This document shows, in pieces, positions 50,555 through 58,483 of a DNA stretch of 64,000 nt; position 1 is the stretch's first letter; every line of letters starts with the position of its first letter. The stretch lies in contig CAJMPY010000004.1 of NCBI GenBank assembly GCA_905215385.1, positions 41,083 to 105,082 of the forward strand, written 5' to 3'. The notes below the pieces were generated by a model. It saw only the letters and a list, made by a program, of their open reading frames with translations. It made no database searches and was not told where the DNA came from. Both the position numbers and the translations under genes were made by a program. This DNA is from an uncultured bacterium (GTDB lineage Bacteria > Actinomycetota > Coriobacteriia > Coriobacteriales > Coriobacteriaceae).

Positions 50555-50616
50555 TCGCGTGTAAGAGAGTTCGCTGAGCGCTCTTTGGGACGCAAGCGAT
50601 CGAAAAAAGTTGATAG

Positions 50617-50650
50617 GGCTCCGTCCGTACGCGGGCGGGGCTCTTTTTGT
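50617..50650 (+). terminator. Terminator of the purMN unit
   Basis: GGGCTCCGTCCG and CGGGCGGGGCTC form an imperfect stem followed by TTTTTG. Confidence 0.8.
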
Positions 50651-50664
50651 GTGGCCTCTCAAGT

Positions 50665-50682
50665 TTGCTATACTGCTAGCAA
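50665..50682 (+). promoter_or_regulatory. Palindrome over the -10 box of the toxin-antitoxin operon
   Basis: TTGCTA and TAGCAA (50665-50670, 50677-50682) enclose TACTGC, and the -10 box TATACT (50669-50674) lies inside. An antitoxin dimer binding here would repress its own operon. Confidence 0.55.
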
Positions 50683-50698
50683 GCAGAGAGGAGTCGCC

Positions 50699-51043
50699 AT
50701 GGCAACAGCAACAGTGCAGCTCAACACGCGAATCGACCCTATGCTCAAGGCTGGCGGCGATGCGGTCCTGACTCGCAATGGGCTGGGGCCGAGTGACGCT
50801 ATTCGTGCGCTTTGGACCTACCTTGTCGAGCATCAGACGTTGCCAGGATTTATGGTGGAGGATAGGTGCGAGGCACCCCGTGCGGAGAGTCTGGCCGAGC
50901 AGGGATGCGGGCTGGCTTTTTTCTCATTGGGGTTGAGCGCGGCGGATTTTGCGCCAGCTGAATCATCGGCAGACAACTGGGGTGCCGTACGCGACGACAT
51001 GTACGATGCGATGATCGCTGGCATAGAGGCGAATTGCCGATGA
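50699..51043 (+). CDS. RelB/DinJ-like antitoxin
   Basis: This 114-residue protein starts with TVQLNTRIDPMLKAGGDAVL, a ribbon-helix-helix DNA-binding pattern of the RelB/DinJ family. Next comes GLGPSDAIRALWTYLVEHQTLP, again family-like. The C-terminal half is acidic and should wrap the toxin. AGAGAGGAG precedes the ATG. It overlaps the PIN gene by four bases (ATGA), the usual antitoxin-toxin coupling. Confidence 0.82.
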   Translation: MATATVQLNTRIDPMLKAGGDAVLTRNGLGPSDAIRALWTYLVEHQTLPGFMVEDRCEAPRAESLAEQGCGLAFFSLGLSAADFAPAESSADNWGAVRDDMYDAMIAGIEANCR

Positions 51044-51507
51044 TTGCGGCAAAACGACTCTTGGTAGACACAAACGTTTGGCTCGATTATTACCTGCAAG
51101 AGGGAGCGTTCGACGAGGCGAAAAGATTGATTGAGTTGGCCGAGGCGGGAAAGATTGACCTTCTGTACGCGCCAACGACGGCAAAGGACCTGTTCTACAT
51201 TGTGCCGCGGCGTCTAGCTCAGCGGAATGTGAATGGGGTTAACGCTCCGTTCGGTCCGGCTGCATGGGCCTGTATCGAGCATATGATGCAGGTGGCAACG
51301 GCTTCTCCGCTTTCGTTGGCGGAATGCGAGATGGCGCGTATGCTTGGCAAGCGTATGCCGGACCTTGAGGACAATCTCATCATTGCATCGGGCGATACGG
51401 CGGATGTCGACTACGTAATCACGAGCGACCGACGCATGTTGGAGGCGATGCCCGAGGTATGCTTGACGCCCGCGCGCGCACTCGAGCTCATCGGGATCCT
51501 CGGCTAA
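51040..51507 (+). CDS. PIN-domain ribonuclease toxin
   Basis: This 155-residue PIN-domain protein has the acidic metal-binding residues in place: DTNVWLDYY at the N-terminus, the Glu of SLAECEMARML, DLEDNLIIASGD and the final VDYVITSDRR. PIN toxins cut tRNA or rRNA when freed from the antitoxin. The ATG overlaps the antitoxin stop. The partner family (RelB/DinJ) is more often seen with RelE/YafQ-type toxins. Confidence 0.85.
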   Translation: MIAAKRLLVDTNVWLDYYLQEGAFDEAKRLIELAEAGKIDLLYAPTTAKDLFYIVPRRLAQRNVNGVNAPFGPAAWACIEHMMQVATASPLSLAECEMARMLGKRMPDLEDNLIIASGDTADVDYVITSDRRMLEAMPEVCLTPARALELIGILG

Positions 51508-51572
51508 CCTTGCATACTCCGTTTCGCTATCATATTGAGCATTGTGGCCCTCATGCAACTTTGGAGGACGAT

Positions 51573-52037
51573 ATGGCGGATAACGAAGCGCTGTTTACGC
51601 CTGAGCTGGTGTTTTTTGATTGGGAGTGTGCGACGCCTGATGAGGTGTTTGCGCGACTCGAAGGCGAACTTGCTCCACGCGGCTACATTGGCACCGGTTG
51701 GCTCGACGCCGTCCGCACGCGCGAGGATGCCTATCCCACAGGGCTTGCCATGCCGGCGGCCAACATTGCCATCCCGCATACCGATCCGGGGTTTGTGGCT
51801 AAGCCCTACATCGCGGTGGTGAAGCCGGCCACGCCCGTGACATTCAATGCTATGGCGGGCATGGGTGCCCCTGTGCCGGCGCAGATCGTCATCAACTTGG
51901 GCATTGCCGAGCCGGGCGGCCAGGTCGAGGCTCTGCAAGCGCTTATGAATATCTTTATGGACGCGGACACCGCGGCCGATGTGCTCGGCCAGACCACGCC
52001 CCAAGGCATGGTCGAAGCCATCCGCCGCCACTTTTAA
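51573..52037 (+). CDS. PTS EIIA component, fructose/mannitol/galactitol type
   Basis: This 154-residue EIIA domain of the PTS_EIIA_2 type has the phospho-acceptor histidine in NIAIPHTDP (about residue 66). The C-terminal QALMNIFMDADTAADVL is family-like. GGAGGACG precedes the ATG. No EIIB, EIIC or regulator gene is adjacent, so it is an orphan: it may complement a permease elsewhere or serve in regulation. Confidence 0.88.
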   Translation: MADNEALFTPELVFFDWECATPDEVFARLEGELAPRGYIGTGWLDAVRTREDAYPTGLAMPAANIAIPHTDPGFVAKPYIAVVKPATPVTFNAMAGMGAPVPAQIVINLGIAEPGGQVEALQALMNIFMDADTAADVLGQTTPQGMVEAIRRHF

Positions 52038-52125
52038 ATCCGGCCCCTGGGGACGTTCCTTTTGTCGCGGGGGCCGCGTTGTGACACAATGGCGTTTGTT
52101 CGATTCGTTATGCGAAAGGCCAACT

Positions 52126-53346
52126 ATGGCAAATAAGAAAAAGAACTCCGAGGCCGCGCCGACGCCCGAGCAGCAGACTCGCGCTGCCTCCAGCTCTCGT
52201 AAGAAGCAGCGCAAGACGTACGTGTCTAAGACCGTCAAGATTGTTCTGGTGGTTATCGGCGTGCTGGCAATGTTGCTTTCCGTCTCGGCCATGGCGTGCT
52301 CCGGTCTTATGTCGCAGACCGAGGACACCTCGGGCTACAAGCTCACCGGCGGCGTTGCCGCCACCATCAACGGCACCAACCTCACCGAGGATACCGTGAC
52401 CAAGCAGATCATGAGCATGCGCACGTCCTATGGTTATACCAAGGACAAGGATTGGGCGCAGTACCTGGTCAACAACGACCTTACGCCCAAGAAGTACCGC
52501 AAGCAACTCATCGACTCCTACACGCAGCAGATTCTGCTTCAACAGGCACAGAAGGAGAACGGCGTGACGGTGTCGGACGAGGAGGTCGAGAAGGCTTGGA
52601 AGGACGCATGCAAGAGCGCGGGCGGTGCCAAGGCCTTTAAGAAGACCCTCAAGACCTACGGCTATACCGAGGATACCTACAAGGATTCGCTCAAGGAGAG
52701 TCTGGCGCAGCAAAAGCTCAAGGAAGCCGTGGCGCCTACCAGCAAGCCCGAGGACAGCGAGATCGTCGATTACATCAACGAGAACCTGTCGAAGTACAAC
52801 GATGCCCGCCGCTCGTCGAACATCCTGATCAAGGTCGATTCCGAGGCATCCGACGAGGACAAGGCTGCCGCCAAGGCCAAGGCGCAGGAGTGCCTGGACA
52901 AGATTAACTCCGGCGAGCTGAGCTTCGAAGACGCTGTGAAGCAGTATTCCGACGACACCGGTTCCAAGGAGAAGAAGGGCGACGTGGGCTGGGACAAGCT
53001 CACCACCTTCGTCGACAGCTACCAGACGGCACTCGAGGGGCTCAACAAGGGCGATGTGAGCGGCGTGGTCGAGTCGACGTACGGCTATCACGTTATCAAG
53101 TGCACTGACTACTTCCATGTCGATAGCCAGGTCGATGATATCAAGCAGGTACCCAAGGCCATCAAGAAGTACGTCTCCAACGTGGTGAAGACGCAGGCGG
53201 CCAGCACTGCATATAGCGAGTGGCTGGAGCAGTACAAAAAGGACGCCGACATCACCGTCAACCCCATGCCCAAGGACGTACCCTACAACGTGAGCCTGAA
53301 GGGTGTCACCAAGAGCTCGACCGACAATTCGTCGACGACTGAGTAA
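52126..53346 (+). CDS. PrsA/SurA-like peptidyl-prolyl isomerase (parvulin) foldase
   Basis: This 406-residue protein has a charged cytoplasmic N-terminus, a membrane segment (about residues 36-60) and an extracytoplasmic SurA-N-like helical region. A rotamase domain (~220-340) follows: SSNILIKVDSEASDED, FEDAVKQYSDDTGSKEKKGD and ESTYGYHVIKCTDY. A Cys in SAMACSG could mark a lipobox but lacks the usual Leu at -3. It should help fold secreted proteins. AAAGG precedes the ATG. YqeY follows at 54 bp. Confidence 0.88.
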   Translation: MANKKKNSEAAPTPEQQTRAASSSRKKQRKTYVSKTVKIVLVVIGVLAMLLSVSAMACSGLMSQTEDTSGYKLTGGVAATINGTNLTEDTVTKQIMSMRTSYGYTKDKDWAQYLVNNDLTPKKYRKQLIDSYTQQILLQQAQKENGVTVSDEEVEKAWKDACKSAGGAKAFKKTLKTYGYTEDTYKDSLKESLAQQKLKEAVAPTSKPEDSEIVDYINENLSKYNDARRSSNILIKVDSEASDEDKAAAKAKAQECLDKINSGELSFEDAVKQYSDDTGSKEKKGDVGWDKLTTFVDSYQTALEGLNKGDVSGVVESTYGYHVIKCTDYFHVDSQVDDIKQVPKAIKKYVSNVVKTQAASTAYSEWLEQYKKDADITVNPMPKDVPYNVSLKGVTKSSTDNSSTTE

Positions 53347-53400
53347 TCATGGGGCGGTGCTCGCGCGAGTGCCGCCCGCACTATTGAGGAGGATTTGCAG

Positions 53401-53844
53401 ATGACCAACGAAGAGCTGCAGCAGGAAATGATCGCCGCCATGAAGGCCAAGGACAAGGTTCGCCTGTCCATCATTCGCCAGGTTAAGGCCGAGGTGAAGA
53501 ATATCGAGGTTAACGAGCGCCGCGATGTGACCGAGGAAGACGTCAACAGCATGATCAAGCGTCTGATCAAGCAGACGAGCGAGACGCTGGAGATGTCCAT
53601 CAAGGCCGGCACCGACCAGGAGCGCACCGACAACCTGACCGAGCAGGTCAAGATTCTGGAGAGCCTGCTGCCCGCGCAGGTTTCGGGCGAGGAGCTCGAG
53701 GCTCTGATCGAGCAGGTCATCGCCGAGCTGGGCGCCACGTCCAAGAAGCAGATGGGCCAGGTCATGGGAGCACTCGGCAAGGCCACCGGCGGCAACTTCG
53801 ATAAGCCGGCCGCGGCAAAGATCGTCGGCGCAAAACTCGCGTAA
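53401..53844 (+). CDS. GatB/YqeY domain-containing protein
   Basis: This 147-residue protein matches the YqeY family, related to the tail of the tRNA amidotransferase GatB. Evidence includes AAMKAKDKVRLSIIRQVKAE, LLPAQVSGEELEALIEQV and GQVMGALGKATGGNFD. Its role is unclear. The ATG at 53401 follows GAGGAGGA. Three bases after its stop a family A repeat begins. Confidence 0.9.
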   Translation: MTNEELQQEMIAAMKAKDKVRLSIIRQVKAEVKNIEVNERRDVTEEDVNSMIKRLIKQTSETLEMSIKAGTDQERTDNLTEQVKILESLLPAQVSGEELEALIEQVIAELGATSKKQMGQVMGALGKATGGNFDKPAAAKIVGAKLA

Positions 53845-53847
53845 TTT

Positions 53848-54000
53848 GTTACGCGGTTTTACCAAACCGCGTAACGGCTCGACGCTGCAAACCCGTACAC
53901 GCGGCAATCTGACGTTCAATTTCAAGGGCGCGACCATAAGGTCTGCGCCCTTTCATTTCACGTCACCTTGCTCGCGTGTACGGGTTTTCGCTGACTTATG
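53848..54000. repeat. Stop-codon-linked structured repeat element, family A, copy 2
   Basis: The 12-bp hairpin (53848-53875) is identical to the one at 23113. The long stem has new sequence: AACCCGTACACGCG (53890-53903) pairs with CGCGTGTACGGGTT (53973-53986), and GACGT pairs with ACGTC. The tip is a different hairpin (GGGCGCGACC with GGTCTGCGCCC). GGCAATCTG, CACCTTGCTCGC and TTTTCGCTGAC are kept from copy 1. Confidence 0.88.
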
Positions 54001-54031
54001 CTCAACAAGGACGGTTGTACTATTTTCGGCG

Positions 54032-54098
54032 CTCATTGGGGACAGACTTAAATGAGTGCCCAATGAGCAGGTACTCATTTAAGTCTGTCCCCAATGAG
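54032..54098. repeat. GGGGACAG-type palindrome with 26-bp perfect arms
   Basis: The arms 54032-54057 and 54073-54098 are exact reverse complements over 26 bp, each containing GGGGACAGACTT or its complement. The 15-base loop itself repeats CCAATGAG from the arm. Confidence 0.9.
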
Positions 54099-54204
54099 TG
54101 GGTGGAAGATTGCGGGTTCTTTACGGGAATGTAGTGTGGGCTGCGGAAACGTGGTTCTTTCCGTACAATAGTTCAACTCGTGTAAACGCAGGGAAGGGAC
54201 ATTC

Positions 54205-54936
54205 ATGGCAGACATGATCGAGATCAAGCATCTCAACAAGTACTTTGGCGACCTGCATGTGCTCAAAGATATCAATCTTACCGTCAAGCGCGGCGAGAAG
54301 CTCGTAATGATCGGGCCTTCCGGTTCGGGTAAGTCGACGCTCATCCGTTGCGTCGATTATCTGGAGGAGCCCACTTCGGGCGAGGTCGTCATCGACGGTA
54401 CGCCGCTCACAAAAAAGAATCACCTGGAGATGGCTCGCAAGTATAGTTCCATGGTGTTTCAGCAGTTCAACCTGTATCCCAACATGACGGTGCTGGGCAA
54501 CCTGACGCTCGCGCCCATCAAGCTGCAAAAGAAGAGCAAGGAGGAGGCGACCGAGATCGCCATCGCCGCGCTCAAGCGCGTCGGTATGGCGCATAAGGCC
54601 GGCGAGTATCCGCAGAACCTCTCGGGCGGTCAGCAGCAGCGCATCGCCATCGCCCGTGCCCTGTGCACCAAGCAGCCCATCATCCTGTTTGACGAGCCGA
54701 CCTCGGCGCTCGACCCCGAGATGGTCCAGGAGGTTCTGGACGTTATGATTGAGCTCGCGCAGGAGGACATCACCATGATCTGCGTGACGCATGAGATGGG
54801 CTTTGCGCGCCAGGTGGCCGACCGCGTCATCTTTATGGAGGACGGCCGCATTCTGGAGGAGGGCACGCCCGAGCACTTCTTCGATAACCCCGAGAACCCG
54901 CGCTGCCGCGAGTTCCTGTCCAAGATTCTGCACTAG
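54205..54936 (+). CDS. Polar amino-acid ABC transporter ATP-binding protein
   Basis: This 243-residue ATPase of the GlnQ type shows Walker A GPSGSGKST, Q-loop VFQQFNLYPNMTV, signature LSGGQQQRIAIARAL, Walker B ILFDEPTSALDPE and H-loop CVTHEMGFA. It powers the importer encoded by the next three genes. GGGAAGGG precedes the ATG. Gene order is ATPase, binding protein, two permeases. The substrate is likely a polar amino acid such as glutamine or glutamate. Confidence 0.94.
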   Translation: MADMIEIKHLNKYFGDLHVLKDINLTVKRGEKLVMIGPSGSGKSTLIRCVDYLEEPTSGEVVIDGTPLTKKNHLEMARKYSSMVFQQFNLYPNMTVLGNLTLAPIKLQKKSKEEATEIAIAALKRVGMAHKAGEYPQNLSGGQQQRIAIARALCTKQPIILFDEPTSALDPEMVQEVLDVMIELAQEDITMICVTHEMGFARQVADRVIFMEDGRILEEGTPEHFFDNPENPRCREFLSKILH

Positions 54937-54944
54937 GCGCGGTG

Positions 54945-55820
54945 ATGGACATGACGGATATGACGAGGGCGGCCGTGTCGCGCCGTCACTTTTTGCAGCT
55001 GGCGGGCGCCGGCATGCTTGCGCTGACGGGGACCGCGCTTACCGGTTGCGGCAACTCCACCAGCGGCGAGGGCTCCGACAAGGGGTCCAAGCTTGCGGCC
55101 ATTAAGTCGCGTGGACATCTGAATGCCGGCGTCAAGAAGGACGTTCCCGGCTATGGCTATTACGACACCGCCAAGGGCCGCTTTGAGGGCATGGAAGTCG
55201 ATTTGTGCTACCAGATCGCCGCTGCCGTCTTTGGCGTGAGCTACAAGGAGGCCCGCGCCCAGGAGCTTGTCGAGTTTACCGACGTAACGCCCAAGACGCG
55301 CGGCCCGCTGATCGATAACGGCCAACTCGACGTGGTCGCGGCGACCTACACCATCACCGACGAGCGCAAGAAGAGCTGGGATTTCTCGACGCCGTACCGC
55401 ACCGACTACGTGGGACTCATGGTCAAGAAGCGTTCGGGCTTTACCTCGATTGAGGACTTGGACGGCAAGGTCATTGGCGTGAGCCAGGGTGCCACCACGC
55501 AGGGGCTGATCGAGCAGATGATCAAGGACAACGGCTTTAGCTGCAAGCCCGAGTTTAGGGCCTTTAGCGGCTACCCCATCATCAAGAGTTCGCTCGACGC
55601 CGGCAATATCGACGTCTTTGCCATGGACCGCTCTACGCTGGCAGGCTACATGAACGAGACCGTCGAGCTGCTGCAGCCCGAGGTCAAGTTTGGCGAGCAG
55701 GGCTACGGCGTGGCGACCAAGAAGGGCTGCGACCTTTCGGCCGTGGTCGATCAGGTGATTTGCGATCGTCTGGCCGACGGCTGGCTCGACCAAGAGGTCA
55801 AGACCTGGGGTCTTGTATAG
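54945..55820 (+). CDS. Amino-acid ABC transporter substrate-binding lipoprotein
   Basis: This 291-residue binding protein has a twin-arginine-like signal SRRHFLQLAGAGM and a lipobox LTGC near residue 34, so it may be folded before export and then lipid-anchored. The family-3 solute-binding fold is clear: GHLNAGVKKDVPGYGYYDT, GMEVDLCYQIA and VAATYTITDERKKSWDFS. A GTG three bases upstream is an alternative start. It delivers substrate to the downstream permeases. Confidence 0.9.
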   Translation: MDMTDMTRAAVSRRHFLQLAGAGMLALTGTALTGCGNSTSGEGSDKGSKLAAIKSRGHLNAGVKKDVPGYGYYDTAKGRFEGMEVDLCYQIAAAVFGVSYKEARAQELVEFTDVTPKTRGPLIDNGQLDVVAATYTITDERKKSWDFSTPYRTDYVGLMVKKRSGFTSIEDLDGKVIGVSQGATTQGLIEQMIKDNGFSCKPEFRAFSGYPIIKSSLDAGNIDVFAMDRSTLAGYMNETVELLQPEVKFGEQGYGVATKKGCDLSAVVDQVICDRLADGWLDQEVKTWGLV

Positions 55821-55845
55821 GCGCATCGTCCAAGGAAGGAATCAA

Positions 55846-56592
55846 ATGCTCGAAGGATTATTTGACGCCGACCGTTGGTCGACGACATTTCAAAACATGG
55901 GGCCCTTCTGGGAGGGCTTTGGCGTGACGCTACAGGTGGTCGTTGCCGGTCTGCTGCTGTCGCTGGTGCTGGGCACGCTGCTGGGTGTGTTCTCGACCAC
56001 CCGTTCGCGCGTGCTGCGCGCCATAAGCCGCGTGTACGTGGAGTTTTACCAGAACACCCCGTTGCCCGTGCAGGTGCTCTTTATGTACATGGCTGGTCCG
56101 CAGTTTTTGCAGGCCATAACCGGTGCCGACCAGCCGGTGCGCATCGCGCCGTTCGTGCTGGGCTTCTTGGGCGTGGGCCTGTATCACGCGGCCTACATCT
56201 CGGAGGTTATCCGCACCGGTATCGAGGCGGTTCCGCGCGGTCAGATGGAGGCGGCGCAGAGCCAGGGCTTCACCCGTGCGCAGGCGTACTGGTACATCGT
56301 GCTGCCCCAGACATTCAAGATCATTCTGCCGCCGCTGTGTAACCAGGCGCTCAACCTGGTCAAGAACACGTCGGTGCTGGCGCTTGTGGCCGGCGGCGAC
56401 CTTATGTACCGTTCCGACAACTTTGTGAGTCTGTACGGTTACCTGCAGGGATACATCGTCTGCTGCCTTATGTACTTCATCATCTGCTTTCCGCTCGCCA
56501 TGCTGGTGCAGTGGCTCGAGCGCCGCTCCAAGGAGCGTCCGCGCGGCGTGAGCCTGGCCGAGCTGGGGCTCGACAACGTAGAGGAGGCCTAG
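55846..56592 (+). CDS. Amino-acid ABC transporter permease 1
   Basis: This 248-residue membrane protein of the HisM/GlnP type has five or so helices. The EAA loop reads RTGIEAVPRGQMEAAQSQGF. The ATG at 55846 follows AAGGAAGG; an earlier in-frame start has no site. It pairs with the next permease, 3 bp downstream, to form the channel. Confidence 0.93.
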   Translation: MLEGLFDADRWSTTFQNMGPFWEGFGVTLQVVVAGLLLSLVLGTLLGVFSTTRSRVLRAISRVYVEFYQNTPLPVQVLFMYMAGPQFLQAITGADQPVRIAPFVLGFLGVGLYHAAYISEVIRTGIEAVPRGQMEAAQSQGFTRAQAYWYIVLPQTFKIILPPLCNQALNLVKNTSVLALVAGGDLMYRSDNFVSLYGYLQGYIVCCLMYFIICFPLAMLVQWLERRSKERPRGVSLAELGLDNVEEA

Positions 56593-56595
56593 CGC

Positions 56596-57234
56596 ATGGA
56601 AATCTTCAACGCGACCAACCTGCTCTACATTTGGGGCGGCTTTGTTAAGACCATAGAGATCTCGGCGCTGTCGATCTTTTTCTCGCTCATCTTTGGCACG
56701 GTCCTGGCGCTCGTTAAAAGCTATGCGCCCCGCCCATTCTGTATTTTGGTGAGCGCCTATATCGAGCTGTTCCGTTGCACGCCGAACCTGCTGTGGATCC
56801 TGTTCATCTACTTTACGGTGCAGGGTTTGGACATTGTGATTTCGACCATCGCCTTTACGCTGTTTACCAGCGCTGTTATGGCCGAGATTGTGCGCGGCGG
56901 CCTCAACTCGATTCCGCGCGGCCAGTTTGAGGCGGCGCAGAGCCAGGGCTTCGGCTTCTTTGCCACCATGCGCTACATCATTCTGCCGCAGACGTTTAAG
57001 ACGATCATTCCGGCGTTGTTTAGCCAGTGCACGACCGTCATTAAGGACAGCTCGTATCTTTCGGGCATTAACGTGGCCGAGCTCATGTACACGGCAAACG
57101 TCGTGATGGCCCATGCGATCGATCTGTCGCAGGTGCTTATGCTCTACGGCTTGGTGTTTGCGATGTACTTTGTGCTCAACTTTGGTATCTCGCTGCTGGT
57201 GAGAGCGTATCAGCGCCGCATTGTAGCCGCATAG
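56596..57234 (+). CDS. Amino-acid ABC transporter permease 2
   Basis: This 212-residue HisM/GlnP-type permease has the EAA loop RGGLNSIPRGQFEAAQSQGF. GAGGAGG of the end of the previous gene serves as ribosome binding site. It is the last gene of the operon; a long inverted repeat begins directly after its stop codon and may act at the mRNA 3' end. Confidence 0.93.
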   Translation: MEIFNATNLLYIWGGFVKTIEISALSIFFSLIFGTVLALVKSYAPRPFCILVSAYIELFRCTPNLLWILFIYFTVQGLDIVISTIAFTLFTSAVMAEIVRGGLNSIPRGQFEAAQSQGFGFFATMRYIILPQTFKTIIPALFSQCTTVIKDSSYLSGINVAELMYTANVVMAHAIDLSQVLMLYGLVFAMYFVLNFGISLLVRAYQRRIVAA

Positions 57235-57240
57235 CCTGGC

Positions 57241-57336
57241 TTTCCCTGGCACCCAACCTTGGCCTTCAAACCGTCGCTCGCGTACCAAAGTACGCGTCGC
57301 TCCTCTTTCAGGCCAATCTTGGGCACCAGGAAAACC
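57241..57336. repeat. Stop-codon-linked inverted repeat related to family A
   Basis: CCTGGCACCCAACCTTGGCC and GGCCAATCTTGGGCACCAGG pair with two 2-base mismatches. The tip carries GTCGCTCGCGTACC followed by AAAGTACGCGTCGCTCC, nearly identical to the tip at 23188-23217. It lacks the GTTACGCGG hairpin. It starts 6 bp after the permease stop. Confidence 0.82.
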
Positions 57337-57402
57337 CAGGTACGGTATCGTGGGAATAAGGGTTACACAGCCCTTTTTTCATGTTGTTAGAAAGGAATCG
57401 CG

Positions 57403-58026
57403 ATGAGCGATCTGGAGAATAAGAAGAATCCTGTGGTCATTACCATCGCGCGCGATTTTGGTGCCGAGGGTCACGAGATTGGCCGCATGCTTGCCAACGA
57501 GCTGGGGATTCCGCTGTACGACAACGAGCTGCTGGTGCGCGCGTCGCTGCGTGCGGGCGAGTCGCTCGATAAGATGGCTGCCTACGACGAGCGCCTGGCC
57601 GTGGAGAACATGGCGTTTCTGCCCGACCGCTACGACGCACGCTCGTACTCGGACAAGCTATTCCAAAAGATGAGCCAGGTGATTTTGGACCTGGGCGAGA
57701 CCGAGAGCTGCATTATCGAGGGTCGTCTGTCCGATTATCTGCTGCGCAACAACCCCAACCACATCGCCGTGCTGGTGACCGCTCCCTTTGAGGACCGCGT
57801 CGAGATTGTGCGCAAGAAGCGTGGCCTCAACAAAAAGAAGGGCGCCAAGCTGGTCAAACAGCAGCAGAAGGCGCGCGAGGCGTTCTATAAGCGCTATAGC
57901 GCCGGCAAGTGGAAGATGACGAGCGGCAAGGACATCGTCGTCAACCGCGCCAAGCTGGGCCGCGAAGGCTGCAAAGACGTCATAGCCGCTGCCTACCGCT
58001 ACAAAGTGGCTCAACTCGAAGGCTAG
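57403..58026 (+). CDS. Cytidylate kinase-like family protein
   Basis: This 207-residue protein resembles the cytidylate-kinase-like ATPase family. It opens with VVITIARDFGAEGHEIGRML, where the P-loop has a Gly-rich but non-classical form. It continues with IPLYDNELLVRAS and IIEGRLSDYLLRNNPNHIAVLV, and has a basic helical region (KKRGLNKKKGAKLV) near residue 145. Its substrate is not established. AGAAAGGA precedes the ATG. A palindromic terminator follows 7 bp after the stop. Confidence 0.8.
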   Translation: MSDLENKKNPVVITIARDFGAEGHEIGRMLANELGIPLYDNELLVRASLRAGESLDKMAAYDERLAVENMAFLPDRYDARSYSDKLFQKMSQVILDLGETESCIIEGRLSDYLLRNNPNHIAVLVTAPFEDRVEIVRKKRGLNKKKGAKLVKQQQKAREAFYKRYSAGKWKMTSGKDIVVNRAKLGREGCKDVIAAAYRYKVAQLEG

Positions 58027-58032
58027 CCGACC

Positions 58033-58070
58033 AAAAACCACCGCAAAGGGTCCCCTTTGTGGTGGTTTTT
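58033..58070 (+). terminator. Terminator-like copy of the ACCACC/GGTGGT palindrome
   Basis: AAAAACCACCGCAAAGGG and CCCTTTGTGGTGGTTTTT are inverted around TC and followed by GTTTT. It is both a terminator and a short member of the repeat family at 13142 and 58361. Confidence 0.8.
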
Positions 58071-58126
58071 GTTTTAGGCCGAGGGGAAGGCCTTGGCGGC
58101 AGTGCCTATCCTCGGCTTTTGCATAG

Positions 58127-58342
58127 TCTCGATCTGTAACACCAAGCCAGCGAAAATGGCTCTAACTGTTACAGATTGAGATGAACCGTTCGGCCGTCAG
58201 CCCAACGTCTTGATCTGTAACACCAGGCGGCATATTTGGTCTCTAACTGTTACAGATTGAGATAAAGCGGAGGCGGCTGGCGCAATATCTCGATCTGTAA
58301 CAACTACGATGCTCAACGGGCTCCAGGTGTTACAGATCGAGA
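58127..58342. repeat. Array of three evenly spaced hairpins, six alternating 15-bp repeats
   Basis: TCTCGATCTGTAACA-type arms at 58127, 58208 and 58287 are each followed, after exactly 25 bases, by the inverted arm TGTTACAGATTGAGA (58167, 58248, 58328). The gaps between hairpins are 26 and 23 bases, so repeats occur about every 40 bases with alternating orientation. Spacers are largely unrelated, except CTCTAACTG before two of the right arms. No gene is present. Confidence 0.9.
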
Positions 58343-58360
58343 CAAACTAGTCGGTCAGGC

Positions 58361-58405
58361 CCCCAACCACCACAAAGGTGCCTGTCCCCTTTGTGGTGGT
58401 TGGGG
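58361..58405. repeat. GGGGACAG-type palindromic repeat, copy 2
   Basis: CCCCAACCACCACAAAGG (58361-58378) and CCTTTGTGGTGGTTGGGG (58388-58405) are perfect inverted arms around TGCCTGTCC. The central 35 bp equals the copy at 13142-13176. Confidence 0.88.
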
Positions 58406-58415
58406 CGGCCGGCAT

Positions 58416-58456
58416 AGAAAAAGTCCCCGCCGGGCGTGTGCTCGACGGGGACTTTG
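58416..58456 (-). terminator. Terminator of the nfnA-nfnB operon
   Basis: On the minus strand AAAGTCCCCG and CGGGGACTTT pair, followed by TTC; it lies about 30 bp after the nfnB stop. Confidence 0.82.
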
Positions 58457-58483
58457 CCGTTTGATGGCTAGCACTGCAGGTGA

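Noticed and set aside
52260..52330. Firm lipoprotein call for the PrsA-like foldase
   Set aside because: The Cys after SAMA lacks the usual hydrophobic residue at -3, so a membrane anchor by the helix alone is equally likely.
53848..53875. Rho-independent terminator after yqeY
   Set aside because: The stem is strong but no T tract follows; it is better explained as part of the repeat element.
58127..58342. Possible CRISPR array
   Set aside because: The repeats are only about 15 bp, alternate in orientation and number six; no cas gene is present.
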